From assembly GCF_051014685.1 (NCBI RefSeq), contig NW_027478489.1:1116001-1180000 (forward strand): DNA of 64,000 nucleotides. Reading direction: 5' to 3'. Of the stretch, positions 1 to 9,104 are shown piece by piece; the first letter of the stretch is position 1, and each line of letters opens with the position of its first letter. The notes beneath the pieces are model-generated. The model saw only the letters and a program-made list of their open reading frames with translations, had not been told where the DNA came from and ran no database searches. The position numbers and the translations under genes were made by a program. This stretch comes from Ptiloglossa arizonensis (Eukaryota; Arthropoda; Insecta; Hymenoptera; Colletidae).

Positions 1-175
1 TAGAACGGCCTAGGGGAAAAGTACGCGTACCGATGCAATCGGGCGATTTTCTACTTTCAGATGCAACAGAAATTTTGCGGATTGGTCAATCCGTTCGCGA
101 GATATGGCAGTTTGGAGGTAAGAATCGCTTGAGAAACTCAAAATTTTCGCAGTTCTGATGCTCGAAACGAATAAC
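1..175 (+). repeat. Reference satellite monomer (175 bp) used for numbering
   Basis: This first complete monomer runs from TAGAACGGCC to CGAATAAC. Conserved blocks across the array are CTACTTTCAGATGCAACAG (51-69), AAATTTTGCGGATT (70-83), AATCCGTTCGCGAGAT (88-103), GCTTGAGAAACTC (127-139), AAAATTTTCGCAG (140-152) and GCTCGAAACGAATAAC (160-175). Variable positions cluster at 1-3 (TAG, TGG, CAG, AAG, CGA), 18-40 (AAGTGCGC, AACTACAC, AAGTACGC, AATAACTC), 84-88 and 104-119. The phase start is arbitrary because the array is circularly permutable. A typical monomer has 33 C and 43 G (43.4% GC) and 12 CpG against about 8 expected. Confidence 0.95.
61..117 (+). other. Exon-like 57-nt open segment inside the monomer (representative copy)
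   Basis: Seen directly: TTCTACTTTCAG at 49-60 resembles a 3' splice site, with a UNAY-type branch candidate (TGCAATC here, TGTAATC in most monomers) about 22 nt upstream. It is followed by ATG and 19 stop-free codons reading MQQKFCGLVNPFARYGSLE, then GAG|GTAAG at 115-122, which matches a strong U2-type 5' splice site. The segment is 57 nt, a multiple of three, so joined copies would stay in frame. The donor is intact in GGAGGTAAG and GGAAGTAAG monomers and lost in GGAGATAAG monomers. Other variants carry a stop (ATGCAATAG, for example near 35424) or lose the ATG (ACGCAACAG). Short motifs like these can arise by chance in a single ancestral monomer and then be amplified, so I do not call it a gene. 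Confidence 0.25.
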
Positions 176-1652
176 TGGAAAGGTCTAGGGGAAAACTACA
201 CATACCGTTGTAATCCGGCGAGTTTCTACTTTCAGATGCAACAGAAATTTTGCGGATTGGTCAATCCGCCTCCGAGATGTGGCAGTTTGGAGGTAAGAAA
301 CGCTTGAGAAACTCAAAATTTTCGCAGTTCTGAGGCTCGAAACGAATAACTAGAACGGCCTAGGGGAAAAGTACGCATACCGATGTAATCGGGCGAGTTT
401 CTACTTTCTGACGCAACAGAAATTTTGCGGATTGGTCGATCCGTTCGCGAGATGTGGCAGTTTGGAAGTAAGAAACGCTTGAGAAACTCAAAATTTTCGC
501 AGTTCTGATGCTCGAAACGAATAACTAGAACGGCCTAGGGGAAAAGTGCGCATACCGTTGTAATCGGGCGAGTTTCTACTTTCAGATGCAACAGAAATTT
601 TGCGGATTGGTCAATCCGTTCGCGAGATATGGCAGTTTGGAGGTAAGAATCGCTTGAGAAACTCAAAATTTTCGCAGTTCTGATGCTCGAAACGAATAAC
701 TAGAAAGGCCTAAGGGAAAAGTACGCATACCGATGTAATCGGGCGAGTTTCTACTTTCAGACGCAACAGAAATTTTGCGGATTGGTCGATCCGTTCGCGA
801 GATGTGGCAGTTTGGAAGTAAGAAACGCTTGAGAAACTCAAAATTTTCGCAGTTCTGATGCTCGAAACGAATAACTAGAACGGCCTAGGGGAAAAGTGCG
901 CATACCGTTGTAATCGGGCGAGTTTCTACTTTCAGATGCAACAGAAATTTTGCGGATTGGTCAATCCGTTCGCGAGATATGGCAGTTTGGAGGTAAGAAT
1001 CGCTTGAGAAACTCAAAATTTTCGCAGTTCTGATGCTCGAAACGAATAACTAGAACGGCCTAGGGGAAAAGTGCGCATACCGTTGTAACCGGGCGAGTTT
1101 CTGCTTTCAGATGCAACAGAAATTTTGCGGATTGGTCGATCCGTTCGCGAGATGTGGCAGTTTGGAAGTAAGAAACGCTTGAGAAACTCAAAATTTTCGC
1201 AGTTCTGATGCTCGAAACAAATAACTAGAACGGCCTAGGGGAAAACTACACATACCGTTGTAATCGGGCGAGTTTCTACTTTCAGATGCAACAGAAATTT
1301 TGCGGATTGGTCGATCCGTTCGCGAGATGTGGCAGTTTGGAAGTAAGAAACGCTTGAGAAACTCAAAATTTTCGCAGTTCTGATGCTCGAAACAAATGAC
1401 TAGAACGGCCTAGGGGAAAACTACACATACCGTTGTAATCGGGCGAGTTTCTACTTTCAGATGCAACAGAAATTTTGCGGATTGGTCGATCCGTTCGCGA
1501 GATGTGGCAGTTTGGAAGTAAGAAACGCTTGAGAAACTCAAAATTTTCGCAGTTCTGATGCTCGAAACGAATAACTAGAACGGCCTAGGGGAAAAGTGCG
1601 CATACCGTTGTAATCGGGCGAGTTTCTACTTTCAGATGCAACAGAAATTTTG

Positions 1653-1668
1653 CGGATTGATCAATCCG
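1653..1668. other. Perfect 16-bp palindrome in the GATC-type monomer (representative copy)
   Basis: CGGATTGATCAATCCG equals its own reverse complement. It occupies monomer positions 78-93. Monomers with GATC at the centre are perfect palindromes; GGTCAA and GGTCGA monomers keep outer complementarity but carry mismatches in or near the centre. It is followed two bases later by the palindrome TCGCGA (1670-1675 here), present in most monomers except the TTCGAGAG and TTAGCGAG variants. Dyad symmetries are proposed in the literature to be enriched in centromeric satellites lacking CENP-B boxes; any functional role here is inference. Confidence 0.6.
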
Positions 1669-2975
1669 TTCGCGAGATATGGCAGTTTGGAGATAAGAAA
1701 CGCTTTGGAAACTCAAAATTTTCGCAGTTCTGATGCTCGAAACGAATAACTAGAACGGCCTGGGGGAAAAGTACGCATACCGATGTAATCGGGCGAGTTT
1801 CTACTTTCAGATGCAACAGAAATCTTGCGGATTGGTCGATCCGTTCGCGAGATGTGGCAGTTTGGAAGTAAGAAACGCTTGAGAAACTCAAAATTTTCGC
1901 AGTTCTGATGCTCGAAACAAATAACTAGAACGGCCTAGGGGAAAACTACACATACCGTTGTAATGGGGCGAGTTTCTACTTTCAGATGCAACAGAAATTT
2001 TGCGGATTGATCAATCCGTTCGCGAGATATGGCAGTTTGGAGATAAGAAACGCTTGAGAAACTCAAAATTTTCGGAGTTCTGAGGCTCGAAACGAATAAC
2101 TAGAACATCCTAGGGGAAAAGCACGCATACCGATGTAATCGGGCGATTTTCTACTTTCAGATGCAAGAGAAATTTTGCGGATTGGTCGATCCGTTCGCGA
2201 GATGTGGCAGTTTGGAAGTAAGAAACGCTTGAGAAACTCAAAATTTTCGCAGTTCTGATGCTCGAAACAAATAACTAGAACGGCCTAGGGGAAAACTACA
2301 CATACCGTTGTAATCGGGCGAGTTTCTACTTTCAGATGCAACAGAAATTTTGCGGATTGGTCGATCCGTTCGCGAGATGTGGCAGTTTGGAAGTAAGAAA
2401 CGCTTGAGAAACTCAAAATTTTCGCAGTTCTGATGCTCGAAACGAATAACCAGAACGGCCTAGGGGAAAAGTGCGCATACCGTTGTAATCGGGCGAGTTT
2501 CTACTTTCAGATGCAACCGAAATTTTGCGGATTGATCAATCCGTTCGCGAGATATGGCAGTTTGGAGATAAGAAACCCTTGAGAAACTCAAAATTTTCGC
2601 CGTTCTGATGTTCGAAACGAATAACTAGAACGGCCTAGGGGAAAAGTGCGCATACCGTTGTAATCGGGCGAGTTTCTACTTTCAGATGAAACAGAAATTT
2701 TGCGGATCGGTCAATCCGTTCGCGAGATATGGCCGTTTGGATGTAAGAAACGCTTGAGAAACTCAGAATTTTCGCAGTGCTGATGCTCGAAACAAATAAC
2801 TAGAACGGCCTAGGGGAAAACTACACCCACCGTTGTAATCGGGCGAGTTTCTACTTTCAGATGCAACAGAAATTTTGCGGATTGGTCAATCCGTTCGCGA
2901 GATATGGCAGTTTGGAGGTAAGAAACGCTTGAAGAACTCAAAATTTTCCCAGTTCTGATGCTCGAAACGAATAAC

Positions 2976-5900
2976 TAGAACGGCCTAGTGGAAAACTACA
3001 CCTACCGTTGTAATCGGGCGAGTTTCTACTTTCAGATGCAACAGAAATTTTGCGGATTGATCAATCCGTTCGCGAGATATGGCAGTTTGGAGATAAGAAA
3101 CGCTTTAGAAACTCAAAATTTTCGCAGTTCCGATGCTCGAAACGAATAACTAGAACGGCCCAGGGGAAAAGTGCGCATACCGTTGAAATCGGGCGAGTTT
3201 CTACTCTCAAATGCAACAGAAATTTTGCGGATTGGTCAATCCGTTCGCGAGATATGGCAGTTTGGAGGTAAGAAACGCTTGAGAAACTCAAAATTTTCGC
3301 AGTTCTGATGCTCGAAACGAATAACTGGAACGGCCTAGGGGAAAACTACACATACCGTTGTAATCGGGCGAGTTTCTACTTTCAGATGCAACAGAAATTT
3401 TGCGGATTGGTCAATCCGTTCGCGAGATGTGGCAGTTTGGAGGTAAGAAACGCTTGAGAAACTCAAAATTTTCGCAGTTCTGATGCTCGAAACGAATAAC
3501 TAGAACGGCCTAGGGGAAAAGTGCGCATACCGTTGTAATCGGGCGAGTTTCTACTTTCAGATGCAACAGAAATTTTGCGGATTGGTCAATCCGTTCGCGA
3601 GATATGGCAGTTTGGAGGTAAGAATCGCTTGAGAAACTCAAAATTTTCGCAGTTCTGATGCTCGAAACGAATAACTGGAACGGTCTAGGGGAAAACTACA
3701 CATACCGTTGTAATCCGGCGAGTTTCTGCTTTCAGATGCAACAGAAATTTTGCGGATTGGTCAATCCGCTCGCGAGATGTGGCAGTTTGGAGGTAAGAAA
3801 CGCTTGAGAAACTCAAAATTTTCGCAGTTCTGAGGCTCGAAACGAATAACTAGAACATCCTAGGGGAAAAGTACGCATACCGATGTAATCGGGCGATTTT
3901 CTACTTTCAGATGCAAGAGAAATTTTGCGGATTGGTCGATCCGTTCGCGAGATGTGGCAGTTTGGAAGTAAGAAAAGCTTGAGAAACTCAAAATTTTCGC
4001 AGTTCTGATGCTCGAAACAAATAACTAGAACGGCCTAGGGGAAAACTACACATACCGTTGTAATCGGGCGAGTTTCTACTTTCAGATGCAACAGAAATTT
4101 TGCGGATTGGTCGATCCGTTCGCGAGATGTGGCAGTTTGGAAGTAAGAAACGCTTGAGAAACTCAAAATTTTCGCAGTTCTGATGCTCGAAACGAATAAC
4201 CAGAACGGCCTAGGGGAAAAGTGCGCATACCGTTGTAATCGGGCGAGTTTCTACTTTCAGATGCAACCGAAATTTTGCGGATTGATCAATCCGTTCGCGA
4301 GATATGGCAGTTTGGAGATAAGAAACCCTTGAGAAACTCAAAATTTTCGCATTTCTGATGCTCGAAACGAATGACTGGAACGGCCTAGGGGAAAACTACA
4401 CATACCGCTGTAATCGGGCGAGTTTCTACTTTCAGATGCAACAGAAATTTTGCGGATTGATCAATCCGTTCGCGAGATATGGCTGTTTGGAGATAAGAAA
4501 CGCTTGAGAAACTCAAAATTTTCGCAGTTCTGATGCTCGAAACGAATGACTGGAACGGCCTAGGGGAAAACTACACATACCGTTGTAATCGGGCGAGTTT
4601 CTACTTTCAGATGCAACAGAAATTTTGCGGATTGGTCAATCCGTTCGCGAGATATGGCAGTTTGGAGGTAAGAAACGCTTGAAGAACTCAAAATTTTCCC
4701 AGTTCTGATGCTCGAAACGAATAACTAGAACGGCCTAGTGGAAAACTACACCTACCGTTGTAATCGGGCGAGTTTCTACTTTCAGATGCAACAGAAATTT
4801 TGCGGATTGATCAATCCGTTCGCGAGATATGGCAGTTTGGAGATAAGAAACGCTTTAGAAACTCAAAATTTTCGCAGTTCCGATGCTCGAAACGAATAAC
4901 TAGAACGGCCCAGGGGAAAAGTGCGCATACCGTCGAAATCGGGCGAGTTTCTACTTTCAAATGCAACAGAAATTTTGCGGATTGGTCAATCCGTTCGCGA
5001 GATATGGCAGTTTGGAGGTAAGAAACGCTTGAGAAACTCAAAATTTTCGCAGTTCTGATGCTCGAAACGAATAACTGGAACGGCCTAGGGGAAAACTACA
5101 CATACCGTTGTAATCGGGCGAGTTTCTACTTTCAGATGCAACAGAAATTTTGCGGATTGGTCAATCCGTTCGCGAGATGTGGCAGTTTGGAGGTAAGAAA
5201 CGCTTGAGAAACTCAAAATTTTCGCAGTTCTGATGCTCGAAACGAATAACTAGAACGGCCTAGGGGAAAAGTGCGCATACCGTTGTAATCGGGCGAGTTT
5301 CTACTTTCAGATGCAACAGAAATTTTGCGGATTGGTCAATCCGTTCGCGAGATATGGCAGTTTGGAGGTAAGAATCGCTTGAGAAACTCAAAATTTTCGC
5401 AGTTCTGATGCTCGAAACGAATAACTGGAACGGTCTAGGGGAAAACTACACATACCGTTGTAATCCGGCGAGTTTCTGCTTTCAGATGCAACAGAAATTT
5501 TGCGGATTGGTCAATCCGCTCGCGAGATGTGGCAGTTTGGAGGTAAGAAACGCTTGAGAAACTCAAAATTTTCGCAGTTCTGAGGCTCGAAACGAATAAC
5601 TAGAACATCCTAGGGGAAAAGTACGCATACCGATGTAATCGGGCGATTTTCTACTTTCAGATGCAAGAGAAATTTTGCGGATTGGTCGATCCGTTCGCGA
5701 GATGTGGCAGTTTGGAAGTAAGAAAAGCTTGAGAAACTCAAAATTTTCGCAGTCCTGATGCTCGAAACAAATAACTAGAACGGCCTAGGGGAAAACTACA
5801 CATACCGTTGTAATCGGGCGAGTTTCTACTTTCAGATGCAACAGAAATTTTGCGGATTGGTCGATCCGTTCGCGAGATGTGGCAGTTTGGAAGTAAGAAA

Positions 5901-6475
5901 CGCTTGAGAAACTCAAAATTTTCGCAGTTCTGATGCTCGAAACGAATAACCAGAACGGCCTAGGGGAAAAGTGCGCATACCGTTGTAATCGGGCGAGTTT
6001 CTACTTTCAGATGCAACCGAAATTTTGCGGATTGATCAATCCGTTCGCGAGATATGGCAGTTTGGAGATAAGAAACCCTTGAGAAACTCAAAATTTTCGC
6101 ATTTCTGATGCTCGAAACGAATGACTGGAACGGCCTAGGGGAAAACTACACATACCGCTGTAATCGGGCGAGTTTCTACTTTCAGATGCAACAGAAATTT
6201 TGCGGATTGATCAATCCGTTCGCGAGATATGGCTGTTTGGAGATAAGAAACGCTTGAGAAACTCAAAATTTTCGCAGTTCTGATGCTCGAAACGAATGAC
6301 TGGAACGGCCTAGGGGAAAACTACACATACCGTTGTAATCGGGCGAGTTTCTACTTTCAGATGCAACAGAAATTTTGCGGATTGGTCGATCCGTTCGCGA
6401 GATGTGGCAGTTTGGAAGTAAGAAACGCTTGAGAAACTCAAAATTTTCGCAGTTCTCATGCTCGAAACGAATAAC
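2976..6475. repeat. Two tandem copies of a 10-monomer, 1750-bp higher-order repeat
   Basis: Copy 1 is 2976-4725 and copy 2 is 4726-6475. Diagnostic sites recur exactly 1750 bp apart: TAGAACGGCCTAGTGG at 2976 and 4726, GGCCCAGGGG, TGGAACGGTC at 3676 and 5426, TAGAACATCC at 3851 and 5601, CAGAACGG at 4201 and 5951, and GCTGTAATC. I noticed only a few substitutions over about 1.65 kb, for example TTGAAATC versus TCGAAATC and AGTTCTG versus AGTCCTG near 5754. The copies part in the last monomer: 4551-4725 carries GAAGAACTC and TTTTCCCAG, while 6301-6475 carries the GGTCGATCC/GAAGTAAG form. Confidence 0.9.
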
Positions 6476-8985
6476 TAGAACGGCCTAGGGGAAAAATAAC
6501 TCATACCGATAAAATCGTGCGAGTTTCTACTTTCAGATGCAACAGAAATTTTGCGGATTGATCAATCCGTTCGCGAGATATGGCAGTTTGGAGATAAGAA
6601 ACGCTTTAGAAACTAAAAATTTTCGCAGTTCCGATGCTCGAAACGAAGAACTAGAACGGCCCCGGGGAGAAGTGCGCATACCGTTGTAATCGGGCGAGTT
6701 TCTACTTTCAAATGCAACAGAAATTTTGCGGATTGGTCAATCCGTTCGCGAGATATGGCAGTTTGGAGGTAAGAAACGCTTGAGAAACTCAAAATTTTCG
6801 CAGTTCTGATGCTCGAAACGAATGACTGGAACGGCCTAGGGGAAAACTACACATACCGTTGTAATCGGGCGAGTTTCTACTTTCAGATGCAACAGAAATT
6901 TTGCGGGTTGGTCGATCCGTTCGCGAGATGTGGCAGTTTGGAAGTAAGAAACGCTTGAGAAACTCAAAATTTTCGCAGTTCTGATGCTCGAAACGAATAA
7001 CTAGAACGGCCTAGGGGAAAAATAACTCATACCGATGTAATCGGGCGAGTTTCTACTTTCAGATGCAACAGAAATTTTGCGGATTGATCAATCCGTTCGC
7101 GAGATATGGCAGTTTGGAGATAAGAAACGCTTTAGAAACTAAAAATTTTCGCAGTTCCGATGCTCGAAACGAAGAACTAGAACGGCCCCGGGGAGAAGTG
7201 CGCATACCGTTGTAATCGGGCGAGTTTCTACTTTCAAATGCAACAGAAATTTTGCGGATTGGTCGATCCGTTCGCGAGATGTGGCAGTTTGGAAGTAAGA
7301 AACGCTTGAGAAACTCAAAATTTTCGCAGTTCTGATACTCGAAACAAATAAATAGAACGGCCTAGGGGAAAACTACACATACCGTTGTAATCGGGCGAGA
7401 TTCTACTTTCAGATGCAACCGAAATTTTGCGGATTGATCAATCCGTTCGCGAGATATGGCAGTTTGGAGATAAGAAACCCTTGAGAAACTCAAAATTTTC
7501 GCAGTTCTGATGCTCGAAACGAATAACTAGAACGGCCTAGGGGAAAACTACACCTACCGTTGTAATCGGGCGAGTTTCTACTTTCAGATGCAACAGAAAT
7601 TTTGCGGATTGGTCAATCCGTTCGCGAGATATGGCAGTTTGGAGGTAAGAATCGCTTCAGAAACTCAAAATTTTCGCAGTTCTGATGCTCGAAACGAATA
7701 ACTGGAACGGTCTAGGGGAAAACTACACATACCGTTGTAATCCGGCGAGTTTCTGCTTTCAGATGCAACAGAAATTTTGCGGATTGGTCAATCCGCTCGC
7801 GAGATGTGGCAGTTTGGAGGTAAGAAACGCTTGAGAAACTCAAAATTTTCGCAGTTCTGAGGCTCGAAACGAATAACTAGAACATCCTAGGGGAAAAGTA
7901 CGCATACCGATGTAATCGGGCGATTTTCTACTTTCAGATGCAAGAGAAATTTTGCGGATTGGTCGATCCGTTCGCGAGATGTGGCTGTTTGGAAGTAAGA
8001 AAAGCTTGAGAAACTCAAAATTTTCGCAGTTCTGATGCTCGAAACAAATAACTAGAACGGCCTAGGGGAATACTACACATACCGTTGTAATCGGGCGAGT
8101 TTCTACTTTCAGATGCAACAGAAATTTTGCGGATTGGTCGATCCGTTCGCGAGATGTGGCAGTTTGGAAGTAAGAAACGCTTGAGAAACTCAAAATTTTC
8201 GCAGTTCTGATGCTCGAAACGAATAACCAGAACGGCCTAGGGGAAAAGTGCGCATACCGTTGTAATCGGGCGAGTTTCTACTTTCAGATGCAACCGAAAT
8301 TTTGCGGATTGATCAATCCGTTCGCGAGATATGGCAGTTTGGAGATAAGAAACCCTTGAGAAACTCAAAATTTTCGCAGTTCTGATGCTCGAAACAAATA
8401 ACTAGAACGGCCTAGGGGAAAACTACACATACCGTTGTAATCGGGCGAGTTTCTACTTTCAGATGCAACAGAAATTTTGCGGATTGGTCGATCCGTTCGC
8501 GAGATGTGGCAGTTTGGAAGTAAGAAACGCTTGAGAAACTCAAAATTTTCGCAGTTCTGATGCTCGAAACGAATGACTGGAACGGCCTAGGGGAAAACTA
8601 CACATACCGTTGTAATCGGGCGAGTTTCTACTTTCAGATGCAACAGAAATTTTGCGGGTTGGTCGATCCGTTCGCGAGATGTGGCAGTTTGTAAGTAAGA
8701 AACGCTTGAGAAACTCAAAATTTTCGCAGTTCTGATGCTCGAAACGAATAACTAGAACGGCCTAGGGGAAAAATAACTCATACCGATGTAATCGGGCGAG
8801 TTTCTACTTTCAGATGCAACAGAAATTTTGCGGATTGATCAATCCGTTCGCGAGATATGGCAGTTTGGAGATAAGAAACGCTTTAGAAACTAAAAATTTT
8901 CGCAGTTCCGATGCTCGAAACGAAGAACTAGAACGGCCCCGGGGAGAAGTGCGCATACCGTTGTAATCGGGCGAGTTTCTACTTT
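4257..8985. repeat. First copy of a long tandem duplication (period 4728 bp)
   Basis: Sequence from about 4257 to 8985 recurs from about 8985 to 13713. The period equals 27 monomers including three 176-bp monomers. Rare markers keep the spacing: GATAAAATCGTGCGAG near 6510 and 11238; ATACTCGAAACAAATAAAT ending near 7352 and 12080; GAATCGCTTCAG near 7650 and 12378; GGGGAATACTAC near 8064 and 12792; GCAGTTTGTAAG near 8687 and 13415. The unit itself contains the 1750-bp HOR at its left and 526-bp trimers at its middle, so it is a nested composite. Confidence 0.88.
6476..6651. repeat. Representative 176-bp monomer (one-base-longer type)
   Basis: The box GGGGAAAAATAACTCATACC replaces GGGGAAAACTACACATACC, adding one base. 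It is joined to GATCAATCC, GCTTTAGAAACTAAAAATTTT, GTTCCGATG and GAAGAAC. Thirteen copies start at about 6476, 7002, 8753, 11204, 11730, 13481, 14007, 15583, 16109, 16635, 18911, 19437 and 22588, and each moves the register by +1. This copy and the one at 11204 carry GATAAAATCGTG in place of GATGTAATCGGG. The last copy (22588) has lost the CTTTAGAAAC and GAAGAAC ends, so it is a recombinant. Confidence 0.88.
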
Positions 8986-9104
8986 CAGATGCAACCGAAA
9001 TTTTGCGGATTGATCAATCCGTTCGCGAGATATGGCAGTTTGGAGATAAGAAACCCTTGAGAAACTCAAAATTTTCGCATTTCTGATGCTCGAAACGAAT
9101 GACT
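8929..9104. repeat. Chimeric monomer at the 4728-bp duplication junction
   Basis: The left part (GGCCCCGGGGAGAAG, to about 8948) is of the type at 6652 and 7178. From 8987 on (CAGATGCAACCG, then GATCAATCC and GAAACCC) it is of the type at 4201 and 5951. The two parents share identical sequence from AAGTGCGC to CTTTCA (about 8947-8986), so the exchange lies inside that tract of about 40 bp. The corresponding monomer one period later, at 13657, is non-chimeric (TTTCAAATGCAACAG). Confidence 0.8.

Larger units (their letters stand above)
1..2975. repeat. Left segment: 17 loosely ordered monomers
   Basis: Seventeen 175-bp monomers with no indels. Two adjacent 350-bp dimers are visible at 351-700 and 701-1050, each a GTACGC/ACGCAACAG monomer followed by a GTGCGC/GGTCAATCC/GAATCGC monomer. 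Monomers at 1226 and 1401 are nearly the same. From about 2101 (TAGAACATCC) to 2600 the order resembles 3851-4350, so this is a decayed or partly overwritten earlier copy of the 1750-bp unit that follows. The monomer at 2626 (CTCAGAATTTTCGCAGTGC) and the one at 2801 (CACCCACCG, GAAGAACTC) reappear at about 19963-20312. Confidence 0.85.

Noticed and set aside
9..19. Telomere-like CCCCTAGG (reverse strand of CCTAGGGG) in each monomer.
   Set aside because: It occurs once per 175 bp as part of a longer conserved box, with no tandem short telomeric repeats.
1..175. tRNA, 5S rRNA or small RNA gene within the monomer.
   Set aside because: No cloverleaf, and no A/B-box pair or 5S internal control region that I can recognise; the only clear pairing is the 78-93 dyad.
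1..175. Assignment to a named satellite such as alpha satellite, Arabidopsis CEN180, maize CentC or knob repeats.
   Set aside because: Length is close to some of these, but the characteristic motifs I know for them are not present; a database search would be needed to name the family.
3050..3271. Plus-strand 73-codon open frames (also 4800, 9528, 20387, 22137).
   Set aside because: They are copies of one frame through two monomers, present only where HOR duplication copied it. No recognisable domain and no promoter or terminator.
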